Positions 24,784-33,700 of a DNA stretch of 64,000 nt are shown here, in pieces. The position numbers were made by a program, and so were the translations under genes. This stretch comes from Ralstonia sp. NFACC01 (GTDB lineage Bacteria > Pseudomonadota > Gammaproteobacteria > Burkholderiales > Burkholderiaceae). The notes under the pieces were generated by a model that saw only the letters and a list, made by a program, of their open reading frames with translations, ran no database searches and was not told the origin of the DNA. The stretch spans positions 124,001-188,000 of the forward strand of contig NZ_FOWV01000002.1 in assembly GCF_900115545.1 (NCBI RefSeq). Reading direction: 5' to 3'. Numbering within the stretch: position 1 is the first letter of the stretch; each line of letters starts with the position of its first letter.

Positions 24784-25136
24784 GGATGTCCGTTCCTTGT
24801 TGCGCGCATTCTAACTTCAGGGGTGTGTCACCCGGCTGTCCGGCGTGGTGCATGCATGCCCTTCGATCGTGCGCACGCACCGCATTCCCGCATCGTCACC
24901 CGGCATCTTCATCACGCACACCTTGGCGTAAACACCGACCTCTTCGTCGTTGACGCGGCGTGGACGCGGCTTCTATGATGATTTCGCCTATTTATCATAA
25001 CAAATATAAGAAACTGGTCTGGTTCTTGCTCGACGCTACCGTCGGCGAAAACCTCGCCGGTCAGGCTAGGAGGAAGCCGCCCCAGGTGGCTCCAGGCGCT
25101 TGTTGTGTCCCATACACGAACCCCAAGGAGTGCGCT
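24784..25136. promoter_or_regulatory. Divergent control region between gntR and the LIV operon
   Basis: This 353-base gap contains no convincing gene. At 24974-24999 TATGAT and ATCATA form an inverted repeat with a 14-base spacer, inside an unusually AT-rich patch (about 24974-25012) that includes TATAAG as a possible -10 box. It is a plausible GntR operator and promoter for the transport operon. Short frames through this gap are open only by chance. Confidence 0.45.
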
Positions 25137-26336
25137 TTGAATCGTCGAGACTTGCTCAAACTGGCGGCGCTGTCCGCCGTGCCCGCGTCGCTGCTGCAGG
25201 CCCGCCTTGCGTTGGCGGCGGATGCCATCGAACTGGGCTGCCCGGTGCCGATGTCTGGTCCGTTTGCTGCCAACGGCAAGTTCGCCGACCTGGGCATGAA
25301 GCTGGCTGTGGAGCAATACGGCAAGGTGCTCGGCCGCCCGCTGGCGTACAGCGTGCTCGACACCGAGGGCAAGCCGGCCACCGCTGTGCGCAAGGTGCAG
25401 GAACTCGCGCAGCAGAAGAACGCGCGCTACTTCGCGGGCGGCATCCTGTCGTCGGAGTCGCTGGCGATGGGCAAGGAGGCGGAGAAGTTCGGCGGCGTGT
25501 TCATCACGACCGCGGGCGCCGATGAAATCACCGGCAAGGACTGCAACCGCGCGACCTTCCGCTGGTCGGTGCCCACGTACGGCGCCATCGAGCGCACCGT
25601 GCGCCCGCTGATCGAATCGATGCCCAAAGCCAAGCGCTGGTACACCATCACGCCGCAATACGTCTTTGGCGATGGGCTGTTGTCAGCTGCCAAGAACATC
25701 TTCAAGGAAAAGGGCATCGAGCATGTGGGCAACAGCTATCACGCGCTCACCGAGAAGGAATTCAGCGGCTACCTGACCAACGCGATGGCCGCCAAGCCGG
25801 ACGTGCTGCTGATCCTGAACTTCGGCTCGCAATCTTCCGACACGCTGCGCCAGGCGGTGAGCTTCGGCATGAAGAAGAACACGACGATCCTGGTGGCGTG
25901 GGCATCGGGCCTGGAGCAGTTCGAATCGCTGGGCGCCGACCTGTGCGACGGCGTGTACTTCGGTGCGCAGTACTGGCACGACGTCGATACGCCTGCGAAC
26001 CGCGATCTGGTGAAACGCACGCAGGCCGCGTTCAAATCCAACCCGAACTACAGCCTTGCAGGCTCGTACACCTGCACGAAGATCTTGCTCGACGCGATGG
26101 CCAAGGCTGGCAGCGCCGATCCGAAGGCTGTGATCGCCGCGCTGCAGGGCATGAAGTATGACGGCCTGACGGGCCCGGAAGAGATTCGCGCGGCCGACCA
26201 CCAAGTGCTCAAGAACTACTACCTGCTCAAGGGCAAGCCCAAGAGCCGCATGAAGGACAAGGACGACTTCGCTGAAGTGGTTGCCGTCGGCAAGGCGTTC
26301 CTGCCGATTGAACAGACGCAGTGCAAGCTGGCCTGA
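25137..26336 (+). CDS. Branched-chain-type ABC transporter substrate-binding protein, TTG start
   Basis: This 399-residue periplasmic binding protein of the LIV/Peripla_BP_6 class begins at TTG 25137, set by AAGGAG seven bases upstream; no ATG or GTG gives a signal peptide. The leader MNRRDLLKLAALSAVPASLL has a twin-arginine look followed by a hydrophobic stretch and ALAADA cleavage site. The mature part starts IELGCPVPMSGPFAANGKFAD, the typical opening of amide or amino-acid binders. Its neighbours (M20 and M81 hydrolases) suggest an amide, ureide or peptide ligand. Confidence 0.88.
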   Translation: MNRRDLLKLAALSAVPASLLQARLALAADAIELGCPVPMSGPFAANGKFADLGMKLAVEQYGKVLGRPLAYSVLDTEGKPATAVRKVQELAQQKNARYFAGGILSSESLAMGKEAEKFGGVFITTAGADEITGKDCNRATFRWSVPTYGAIERTVRPLIESMPKAKRWYTITPQYVFGDGLLSAAKNIFKEKGIEHVGNSYHALTEKEFSGYLTNAMAAKPDVLLILNFGSQSSDTLRQAVSFGMKKNTTILVAWASGLEQFESLGADLCDGVYFGAQYWHDVDTPANRDLVKRTQAAFKSNPNYSLAGSYTCTKILLDAMAKAGSADPKAVIAALQGMKYDGLTGPEEIRAADHQVLKNYYLLKGKPKSRMKDKDDFAEVVAVGKAFLPIEQTQCKLA

Positions 26337-26353
26337 GGGTCTGATCTGCCTCT

Positions 26354-26383
26354 CGCCCGGCTTCAGTTGCTGAAGCACGGGCG
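26354..26383 (+). terminator. Stable intercistronic hairpin between binding-protein and permease genes
   Basis: CGCCCG-GCTTCAG pairs with CTGAAGC-a-CGGGCG around a three-base loop (TTG), giving a 13-base stem with one bulged base. It is followed by a pyrimidine-rich stretch. Such hairpins after binding-protein genes commonly cause partial termination or protect the upstream mRNA, giving excess binding protein over permease. Confidence 0.65.
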
Positions 26384-26416
26384 CCTGTCTTCCTGAGTGC
26401 CATTTCGGTCAACGCA

Positions 26417-27274
26417 ATGAACGTCTACCTGCTCCAGGTCGTCAACGGCGTGGGGATCGGCATGCTCTACTTCCTGCTGGCGGTGGGGCTGTCGATCATC
26501 TTCGGGCTGTTGCGCTTCGTCAATTTCGCCCACGGCGCGTTCTATGCGCTGGGTGCGTATCTCTGCTTTCAGGCCCTGCAGATGGGCATGAATTTCTGGC
26601 TGGCGCTTGTGCTCGCGCCCATCGTCATCGGCGCGCTTGCCTGGGTGACGGAGAAGGTGCTGCTGCGCCATGTGTATGCGCAGGCGCACGAGTTCCACAT
26701 CGTCATCACCGTGGGGCTGGCGCTGGTGGTGCAGGAACTGATCATTGTGGCGTGGGGGCCGCTGGGCGTGGATGTGCCGGCGCCCGATGCGCTGCAGGGC
26801 GTTGTGATGTGGGGCGATTTCGTCTATCCGAAGTACCGCCTCTTCGTGATCGGTTTTACCGCCGTGCTGGCGCTCGGGCTGTGGTGGCTGCTGGAAGGCA
26901 CGCGGCTGGGCAGTGCGGTGCGCGCAGGTAGCGAATCGACCGAGATGGTGTCGCTGCTCGGTATCAACGTGTTCCGCCTGTTCAGTCTGATGTTCGCGCT
27001 GGGCGCGGCTACGGCGGCGGTGGCCGGTGTGCTGGCGGCGCCCATTCGTGGCGCGGAGCCCTTCATGGGCGTGGAGGCCCTCGGCGTTGCCTTCGTTGTG
27101 GTGGTGGTGGGTGGCATGGGCAGCTTCGCGGGGGCGCTGGTCGGCGGCCTGCTGGTGGGCATCGTGCAGAGCCTGATGAGCACGCTGTGGCCCGAGGGCG
27201 CGCGGTTGATGATCTACGTGGCGATGGCAGCCGTGCTGCTGCTGCGCCCGCATGGCCTGCTGGGGAGGGGATGA
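26417..27274 (+). CDS. LivH-type ABC transporter permease
   Basis: This 285-residue permease has about eight transmembrane segments. It shows the LivH patterns GIGMLYFLLAVGLSIIFGLLRFVNFAHGAFYALGAY at the N-terminus and GAEPFMGVEALGVAFVVVVVGGMGSFAGALVGGLLVG near the C-terminus, the latter being the loop that contacts the ATPase. The stop overlaps the next start by four bases (ATGA). Confidence 0.9.
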   Translation: MNVYLLQVVNGVGIGMLYFLLAVGLSIIFGLLRFVNFAHGAFYALGAYLCFQALQMGMNFWLALVLAPIVIGALAWVTEKVLLRHVYAQAHEFHIVITVGLALVVQELIIVAWGPLGVDVPAPDALQGVVMWGDFVYPKYRLFVIGFTAVLALGLWWLLEGTRLGSAVRAGSESTEMVSLLGINVFRLFSLMFALGAATAAVAGVLAAPIRGAEPFMGVEALGVAFVVVVVGGMGSFAGALVGGLLVGIVQSLMSTLWPEGARLMIYVAMAAVLLLRPHGLLGRG

Positions 27275-28242
27275 TGCAAGCCGCATTCCATGGACTCGCG
27301 CGCTACCGCTTCTGGTGGCTGGCGCTGAGCGTGACGCTGTTGCTGCCGCTGGTGCTGACGTCAGGCACATTGGCCACCGAAGTGCTCGTCTATGCGATGG
27401 CCGTCATGGCCTGCAACCTGCTGCTCGGCTACACGGGGCTGCTGTCGTTCGGGCAGGGCATCTTCTTCGGGCTGGGCAGTTATGCGGTGGGCATCGGCCT
27501 CACGCAACTTGCACTGCCGATGCCCGTGGCGCTTGTTCTGGCCGTGGTGGTGGGTGCGGTCGTGGCGGCGGTGGTCGGCTGGTTTGCCATCCGCCAGCGC
27601 GGCACCTACTTCGTCATGCTCACGCTGGCCTTCTCTCAGATGTTCTATTTCCTGGCCTACACCACGCCGTCACTCACGGGCGGGGATAACGGCCTGCTCG
27701 ACATTCCGCGCCCGGCGTTTGCGGGCTCACCCTGGGCGTTCTACGCGTTCGTGGCGGTGCTGTTCCTTGTTGTGTTCTTCCTGGTGCAGCGCGTGACGGA
27801 ATCGGTATTCGGCCGCACGCTGCTGGCGATTCGCGACAACGAAGAACGTGCGCTTGCTGTCGGCTACAACGTGCGCGCGTTCAAGCTGCTGGCGTTCGTC
27901 ATCTCGGGCGCGGTGACCGGGCTGGCCGGTGCACTGCACGCCATGCTCACGGGCATCGCGCCGCTGGCCAATATCGACTACCACGTCAGCGAGATGATCC
28001 TGGTGATGACCGTCATCGGCGGCACGGGCAACGTGTTTGCCTCAGTGCTGGGTGCGGCGTTCTACGTGCTGCTGTCGGACTGGCTCTCCAGCCTGTGGCC
28101 GCGCTGGCTGATGTTGCTCGGCTTCCTGCTGATTGCGGTGAGCCTGTTCATGCAGCGCGGGCTGTTCGGGCTCGGGCAGAAGCTGTGGCAACGCGTGCGT
28201 GCAACGCGTAATGCACCGGCGGTGCGGGAGGAACGCGCATGA
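27271..28242 (+). CDS. LivM-type ABC transporter permease
   Basis: This 323-residue permease begins MMQAAFHGLARYRFWWLAL. I chose ATG 27271 because it overlaps the previous stop and follows GGGGAGGGG. It contains GLLSFGQGIFFGLGSYAVG and the coupling loop GGTGNVFASVLGAAFYVLL, typical of LivM. With LivH it forms the channel of the importer. It ends in an ATGA overlap with the next gene. Confidence 0.9.
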   Translation: MMQAAFHGLARYRFWWLALSVTLLLPLVLTSGTLATEVLVYAMAVMACNLLLGYTGLLSFGQGIFFGLGSYAVGIGLTQLALPMPVALVLAVVVGAVVAAVVGWFAIRQRGTYFVMLTLAFSQMFYFLAYTTPSLTGGDNGLLDIPRPAFAGSPWAFYAFVAVLFLVVFFLVQRVTESVFGRTLLAIRDNEERALAVGYNVRAFKLLAFVISGAVTGLAGALHAMLTGIAPLANIDYHVSEMILVMTVIGGTGNVFASVLGAAFYVLLSDWLSSLWPRWLMLLGFLLIAVSLFMQRGLFGLGQKLWQRVRATRNAPAVREERA

Positions 28243-29009
28243 CCACCACGCCCATCCTGCAAGCCACCGGCATCGTCAAGCAATACGGCAAGTTCACCGC
28301 ACTGGGTGGGGTCGATTTGCGTGTGATGCCCGGCACGGTGCACTCCGTCATCGGCCCGAACGGCGCGGGCAAGACCACGCTGTTCCACATGCTCACGGGC
28401 ACGCGCATGATCACCAGCGGCACCATCGTCTTCGATGGCCACGACGTGACGCGCGAGGCCGACTTCCAGCGCGTGCAGCGCGGCATTGCGCGTTCGTTCC
28501 AGGTGACGAGCCTGTTCCCGAGCTTGTCCGTGCGCGAGAACCTGCGCCTCGCCGCACTCGGTACCACGCCGCGTCGTGCCATGCACGGCTGGCGCCTGCC
28601 GCAGGGGGATCTGGCGTGCACCGATACGGTCGACCGCGTGCTTGATCGGCTTGAATTGCCGCGCCTGGCCGATACGCCGGCCGCCGCACTCTCGCATGGC
28701 CAGCAACGCCGGCTGGAGGTCGGCATGGCACTGGCCGCCAACCCGCGCGCGATCTTCCTCGACGAACCCACCTCCGGCATGGGCGTAGACGATTTGCCCG
28801 CTATGAAGGCGCTCATTCGCGGTTTGGCGCAAGACCATACCGTCGTGCTGATCGAGCACAACATGGACATCGTGATGGACATCTCCGACACGATCACCGT
28901 CATGCAACAGGGCAAGGTGCTGATGGAAGGCACGCCCGACGCCGTACGAGCGGACCCGCGCGTGCGTGCCGCATATCTCGGCAACATGATCACGGGAGGC
29001 AAGAAATGA
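28239..29009 (+). CDS. LivG-type ABC transporter ATPase
   Basis: This 256-residue ATPase has Walker A GPNGAGKTT, a signature region reading ALSHGQQRRLEVGMAL (the usual SGG replaced by SHG, as in many LIV ATPases), Walker B AIFLDEPTSGM and the switch histidine in LIEHNMD. The C-terminal extension of LivG type is present. Both ends overlap neighbours by four bases, so the five transport genes are tightly coupled. Confidence 0.92.
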   Translation: MTTTPILQATGIVKQYGKFTALGGVDLRVMPGTVHSVIGPNGAGKTTLFHMLTGTRMITSGTIVFDGHDVTREADFQRVQRGIARSFQVTSLFPSLSVRENLRLAALGTTPRRAMHGWRLPQGDLACTDTVDRVLDRLELPRLADTPAAALSHGQQRRLEVGMALAANPRAIFLDEPTSGMGVDDLPAMKALIRGLAQDHTVVLIEHNMDIVMDISDTITVMQQGKVLMEGTPDAVRADPRVRAAYLGNMITGGKK

Positions 29010-29719
29010 CGACAACGGCGATTCTCGACGTTGCAGACCTCCACGGCTATTACGGCAAGAGCCACGTGCTGCAGGGCGTGGCGCTATCGGTGGGCGAGGG
29101 CGAACTGGTGACACTGCTCGGCCGCAATGGCGCGGGCAAGTCGACCACGCTCAAGGCGGTCGCCGGCGTGGTGGCGCCGCGCGGACATGTGCGCTTTGGC
29201 GGGAGGGACATTGCCGGCCAGCCGGCGCATCGCATTGCCGCGCAGGGTTTGTGCCTCGTGCCCGAGCATCGCGGCATCTTCAAGCTGCTGACGGTGGAAG
29301 AGAACCTGAAGCTCGGCGCGCGGCGCGATTCTCCGTGGCAGCTGGCCGACATCTACCGCATCTTCCCGCGCCTGCACGAGCGGCGGCGCAATGGTGGCGC
29401 CAACCTCTCCGGTGGCGAACAGCAGATGCTGGCCATTGGCCGCGCGCTGATGAACCACCCGCGCCTGCTGATGTTGGACGAGCCGGTGGAGGGCCTGGCG
29501 CCCGTCATCGTCGAAGAGATCGTCGCGCAGCTGAAGGTCATCAAGCAGGCGGGCGTATCCATCCTGCTCGTCGAACAGAACCTCGAAGTCTGCACGCAGC
29601 TCGCCGATCGCCACGTGATCATCGAACAGGGCCGCGTGGTCTACACCGGCACCAACGAAGCCTTCCGCGCCGACGACGCCATCAAGGACCGCTACCTTGG
29701 CGTCGGCCTGGCCGCTTAA
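29006..29719 (+). CDS. LivF-type ABC transporter ATPase
   Basis: This 237-residue ATPase has Walker A GRNGAGKST, signature NLSGGEQQMLAIGRAL, Walker B LLMLDEPVEGLAP and switch region LLVEQNLEV. Length and ending (IKDRYLGVGLAA) are typical LivF. It pairs with the LivG protein to drive the importer. Confidence 0.92.
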   Translation: MTTTAILDVADLHGYYGKSHVLQGVALSVGEGELVTLLGRNGAGKSTTLKAVAGVVAPRGHVRFGGRDIAGQPAHRIAAQGLCLVPEHRGIFKLLTVEENLKLGARRDSPWQLADIYRIFPRLHERRRNGGANLSGGEQQMLAIGRALMNHPRLLMLDEPVEGLAPVIVEEIVAQLKVIKQAGVSILLVEQNLEVCTQLADRHVIIEQGRVVYTGTNEAFRADDAIKDRYLGVGLAA

Positions 29720-29730
29720 ACGTACACATC

Positions 29731-30984
29731 ATGACGACCACCCAACTCGATACCACTTTGCGCATCAACGGCGCACGCCTGTGGGACACGCTCATGCAGC
29801 AGGCGCGTATCGGCGCCACGCCCAAGGGCGGCGTGCGGCGCCTCGCACTGACCGATCTCGACCGGCAAGGCCGCGATTTCTTCGTTGCACAGGCCGAAGC
29901 CGCGGGCTGCACCGTGCGTGTGGACGCCATCGGCAACCTCTTCGCGCGCCGGCCGGGACGCAACAACGCGCTGCCGCCCGTCATGACCGGCAGCCACATC
30001 GACACGCAGCCGACCGGCGGCAAGTTCGACGGCAACTACGGCGTGTTCGCGGGCATCGAGGTCGTGCGCGCGCTCAACGATGCGGGCATCGAAACGGACG
30101 CGCCCATCGAAGTGGCCGTGTGGACCAACGAAGAAGGTTCGCGCTTCGTGCCGGTGATGATGGGCTCCGGCGCGTTCATCGGCGAGTTTGCGCTGGACGC
30201 CGTGCTGGCCGCGCAGGACCGCGACGGCGTGGCCGTGGGCGAGGCGCTGCGCAGTATCGGCTACGCGGGGAGTGAGCCTGTTGGCGGCCGAGCCGTGGGC
30301 GCCTACTTCGAAGCGCATATCGAACAAGGGCCGGTGCTGGAGGCGCACGCCACGACCATCGGCGTGGTGACGGGCGCACTCGGCCAGCGCTGGTACGACG
30401 TGGTCTTGACCGGCATGGAAGCGCACGCCGGGCCCACGCCGATGGAGCTGCGCCGCGATGCGTTGCTGCCCGCGGCGGAGCTGGTCGGCATTGCCAACCG
30501 CATCGCGCTGGAGCGCCCACCGCATGCGCGCGCCACGGTGGGCTGTCTGAGCGTGCATCCGGATTCGCGCAACGTGATTCCGGGCCAGGTATCGATGACG
30601 ATCGACTTCCGCGCGGCCGACGACGCGGTGTTGTCCGACATGGATGCGGCACTGCATGAGGCGGTGGCGGAGTTGCGCACACGCAGCGGCATCGACATCG
30701 CATTGCGCCAGGTCGTCTACTTCCCGCCGCAGCCGTTTGACGCCGCGCTGGTGAATGCGGTGCGCAGGGGTGCGCGCCAACTCGGATTGTCGGAGATGGA
30801 CGTGATCAGCGGCGCAGGCCATGACGCGGTCTACCTTGCGCGTGTGGCCCCCACGGCGATGATCTTCGTGCCGTGCAAGGACGGCATCAGCCACAACGAG
30901 ATCGAAGACGCCCGCCCCGAACATCTGGAGGCCGGCTGCAACGTGCTGCTGCACGCGATGCTGCAGGCCGCCGGCCGCGTTTGA
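29731..30984 (+). CDS. M20-family Zn-dependent amidohydrolase (N-carbamoyl-amino acid hydrolase/allantoate amidohydrolase type)
   Basis: This 417-residue cytoplasmic enzyme shows the metal-binding motifs TGSHIDTQPTGGKFDGNYG and EEGSRF, the dimerisation-domain stretch GMEAHAGPTPMELRRDAL and the C-terminal GAGHDA...IFVPCKDGISHNEIE. These are the signature of the HyuC/AmaB/AllC group, which hydrolyses N-carbamoyl or related ureido groups, rather than of ordinary M20 peptidases. It begins 11 bases after livF, so it probably acts on the imported compound. The exact substrate cannot be read from the sequence. Confidence 0.88.
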   Translation: MTTTQLDTTLRINGARLWDTLMQQARIGATPKGGVRRLALTDLDRQGRDFFVAQAEAAGCTVRVDAIGNLFARRPGRNNALPPVMTGSHIDTQPTGGKFDGNYGVFAGIEVVRALNDAGIETDAPIEVAVWTNEEGSRFVPVMMGSGAFIGEFALDAVLAAQDRDGVAVGEALRSIGYAGSEPVGGRAVGAYFEAHIEQGPVLEAHATTIGVVTGALGQRWYDVVLTGMEAHAGPTPMELRRDALLPAAELVGIANRIALERPPHARATVGCLSVHPDSRNVIPGQVSMTIDFRAADDAVLSDMDAALHEAVAELRTRSGIDIALRQVVYFPPQPFDAALVNAVRRGARQLGLSEMDVISGAGHDAVYLARVAPTAMIFVPCKDGISHNEIEDARPEHLEAGCNVLLHAMLQAAGRV

Positions 30985-31003
30985 CACCATCCCCCGACCG
31001 CCC

Positions 31004-32482
31004 ATGCGCATCCTGATCGCTCGCTTCAATCACGAGACGAATACGTTCTCGCCGGTGCCGACGCCGCTGGCATCGTTCCATCCGCACTACGGTGCTGACG
31101 CGTACCGCGCCGCCAAGGGCACGCGCACGGCGGCCGGTGCGTTCATCGAACTGGCAGAGGCGGCGGGCGCGGAAATCGTCGTGCCCGTCGTTGCCGGGGC
31201 CAACCCCAGCGGACGCGTCGCTGCCGAGGCGTACACCACGTTGTGCGACGCCATCGTCGCGGCTGCGCCGGGGTGCGATGCGCTCTTGCTTGACCTGCAC
31301 GGCGCGATGGTCGCGGAGAACAGCGACGACGGCGAAGGCGATCTGCTCGAACGCCTGCGTGCGGTGGTGCCCGACGTGCCGATTGCCGTCGCGCTGGATC
31401 TGCACGGCAATCTCACGCAGAAGTTCATCGACCTGGCCGACATCGCAGTCAGCTTCAAGACGTATCCGCACGTCGACATGTACGAAACCGGCGAGCACGC
31501 CGGCCGCTTGCTGTTCGACAAGCTGGCCGGCCGTGCGCGCCCCGTGCTCGCGTGGCGCCGCTTGCCGCTGGTCACGCACACGCTGCGCAGCCGCACCGAT
31601 GAAGGCGCGATGCACCGCGCCCTGGGGTTGGCCAAGCAGGCGGAGAAGGACGGCATGCTGGCCGTGTCGATCCTGGCCGGGTTCGGGCTGGCGGACATTG
31701 CTGCGCCGTGCTTTTCCATCGTGGTGGTTGGCAACGGCGACAAGCACGCTGCGGACGCTGCGGCGCAACGCATTGCCGATGCCATCTGGGCCGACCGCGA
31801 AGGGTTCGTCTACCGCTCTGAACCGCTGACCGAATCGATCGCGCGCGCGGCCAAGTTGGCAGACGCTCCGGGCAGCGGCCCGGTGCTGCTGCTCGACCAC
31901 GGCGACAACTGCATGTCCGGCGGCACGTGCGATGACATGCACGTCTTGCACGAAGCGTTGAAGCAAGGCTTGAGCGGCATCGCCGTCGGGCCGGTGTGCG
32001 ACCCCGAGGCCGTCACCGCAATGATCGAGGCCGGCGTTGGCGCCACCGTCACGCTGCCCGTGGGCGACAAGGTGCCGCTTGCGCAGCTGGGCATCTACCC
32101 GGTGCCGCGTGCGCTGACGGGTAAGGTCGTCGCCATCAGCGACGGTGAATACACGATCACGGGGCCGACCTACACCGGGCAGCGCATCCGCATGGGGCGC
32201 ACGGCGCTGCTGGACATTGGCGCGGCGCAGGTGGTCGTCACCGAGACGCCGCAGGAGCATTGGGACCTCGGCATCTTCACGCACATCGGCGTGGACCCGC
32301 ATGCCGCGCGCTTCGTGCTGCTGAAGTCGCGCATGTATTGCCGTCCCGTGTTCGTGCCCATCGCAAAAGCCGTGGTGGAGTGCGATGGCGGCGGCGTGAC
32401 GAGTTCGGACTACGCGCGCTTTCCGTTTGCGAAGGTGCAGCGGCCCGTGTTTCCGCTCGATGCGGAAGCGGCGTCTGCGTGA
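31004..32482 (+). CDS. M81-family metallopeptidase (MlrC/microcystinase C-like)
   Basis: This 492-residue protein begins MRILIARFNHETNTFSP; the HETN motif and the following DLHGAM and DLHGNLTQ motifs are conserved in the MlrC family. LLLDHGDNCMSGG and the C-terminal domain complete the family length. MlrC of sphingomonads cleaves the linear tetrapeptide left from microcystin; most homologues elsewhere have no known substrate. It is the last gene of the LIV/M20 operon and may finish breakdown of an imported peptide-like amide. Confidence 0.85.
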   Translation: MRILIARFNHETNTFSPVPTPLASFHPHYGADAYRAAKGTRTAAGAFIELAEAAGAEIVVPVVAGANPSGRVAAEAYTTLCDAIVAAAPGCDALLLDLHGAMVAENSDDGEGDLLERLRAVVPDVPIAVALDLHGNLTQKFIDLADIAVSFKTYPHVDMYETGEHAGRLLFDKLAGRARPVLAWRRLPLVTHTLRSRTDEGAMHRALGLAKQAEKDGMLAVSILAGFGLADIAAPCFSIVVVGNGDKHAADAAAQRIADAIWADREGFVYRSEPLTESIARAAKLADAPGSGPVLLLDHGDNCMSGGTCDDMHVLHEALKQGLSGIAVGPVCDPEAVTAMIEAGVGATVTLPVGDKVPLAQLGIYPVPRALTGKVVAISDGEYTITGPTYTGQRIRMGRTALLDIGAAQVVVTETPQEHWDLGIFTHIGVDPHAARFVLLKSRMYCRPVFVPIAKAVVECDGGGVTSSDYARFPFAKVQRPVFPLDAEAASA

Positions 32483-32485
32483 ACG

Positions 32486-33538
32486 CTACGCGCTGTCGCG
32501 CTCAACGAGTGTGAAGCCCACGTCGACCGTGCGGCGTTCTTCATCGCCGTGTTCGATGCGATCGATCAGCAACGTTGCCGCCAGCTTGCCGATGCCCGTG
32601 CCGTCGATGCGGATTGTCGTAAGCGCAGGCGTGGTGTCCTTGGCGAACACCTGGTCGCCGTAGCCGACCACGCGGAGTTGCCCGGGCACGGCAACGCCGC
32701 GATGTTCCGCTTCCATCAGCACCCCGAGCGCGAGGATGTCGGCGCCGCAGAAGATGGCGTCGGTGTCCGGATGCTGCGCGAGCAATTCGCCCAACGCACG
32801 CCGGCCATCGCCCAGGTTGGCGGGGGATTCAGCGGCAATCACGGGAATGTCGATATCCGGGCCGAACGCCTTCACGAAGGCTTGCGCGCGTGCCTGTGCG
32901 CGGCGGTCGCTCGGCGTGACGACGGCGGGGTGCTTTGCGCCGCGCTGCTTCAGATAGCGCGCCGCCGCTTGCCCCACCTTCTGGTGTGAGAAGCCCACGA
33001 GCATGTCCAGCGGGTTGCGCGTGATGTCCCACGTTTCCACCACCGGCACGCCGGCGGCCAGCAGCTTTTGCCGTACGCTGGCCGAATGCACCACGCCGGT
33101 CAGCACGATGCCCGCAGGGCGCCGTCCGACGATGGCATCGAGCAGCGCATCTTCGCGTGATTCGTCATAGCCGCTCTGACCGATCAGCAATTGATAGCCC
33201 GCCGCCGCGAGTTCCGTGGTGAGTGCGGCAACCGTTTCCTGGAACACGCTGCCCGCAATCGTGGGGATGAGCGCGACGATCAACCGGCTGCGGTTGGACG
33301 CCAGTGATCCGGCCACCAGGTCCGGCGTATAGCCCGTCTGCCGCACCGCTGCGCGCACGCGTTCCAGCGTGTCGCTCGATACCAGCTCCGGCGTGTTCAG
33401 CGCGCGTGACACCGTCACCTTGGTCACGCCCACAAGCTTGGCAAGGTCGCTCAATGTGACGCGCCCGGTGTTCTTGCGCGCACGGCGTGCGGCGGCAGGC
33501 GCGGTTTCTAAGAGGGACACGGCGGGGGTCTTGGTCAC
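32486..33538 (-). CDS. LacI/GntR-type repressor of the sugar-acid operon
   Basis: This 350-residue protein has an N-terminal arginine-rich lead, HTH VTLSDLAKLVGVTKVTVSRALN (about residues 27-48) and hinge (PDLVAGSLASNRSRLI), then a periplasmic-binding-like domain. The sequence is of the gluconate-repressor (GntR of E. coli, LacI family) type. The divergent gap holds an operator of gluconate-repressor type, so it most likely represses the garD-like operon until a sugar acid binds. It lies three bases from the convergent M81 gene. Confidence 0.87.
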   Translation of the reverse strand: MTKTPAVSLLETAPAAARRARKNTGRVTLSDLAKLVGVTKVTVSRALNTPELVSSDTLERVRAAVRQTGYTPDLVAGSLASNRSRLIVALIPTIAGSVFQETVAALTTELAAAGYQLLIGQSGYDESREDALLDAIVGRRPAGIVLTGVVHSASVRQKLLAAGVPVVETWDITRNPLDMLVGFSHQKVGQAAARYLKQRGAKHPAVVTPSDRRAQARAQAFVKAFGPDIDIPVIAAESPANLGDGRRALGELLAQHPDTDAIFCGADILALGVLMEAEHRGVAVPGQLRVVGYGDQVFAKDTTPALTTIRIDGTGIGKLAATLLIDRIEHGDEERRTVDVGFTLVERDSA

Positions 33539-33618
33539 GTGATCGAGAGGCCGATTAGGGAAACACAGGGGAACGAAGGGGCTAGCAATTATCGCAAAAC
33601 CCGACTACGATTGCGCCA

Positions 33619-33647
33619 ATGTTACCGGTTACATAAACCGGTAACAT
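33619..33647. promoter_or_regulatory. LacI/GntR-type operator in the divergent sugar-acid control region
   Basis: ATGTTACCGGTT and AACCGGTAACAT form a perfect 12-base inverted repeat with spacer ACATA. It can also be read as two adjacent near-palindromes, each centred on ACCGGT. The ATGTTACC...GTAACAT pattern resembles operators of the gluconate repressor group, matching the regulator gene beside it. Confidence 0.75.
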
Positions 33648-33700
33648 AAAACTGGCGATAGACGGCGGCTGCACCAGAAGGCAGCCCGGAGGAGCAAAGG

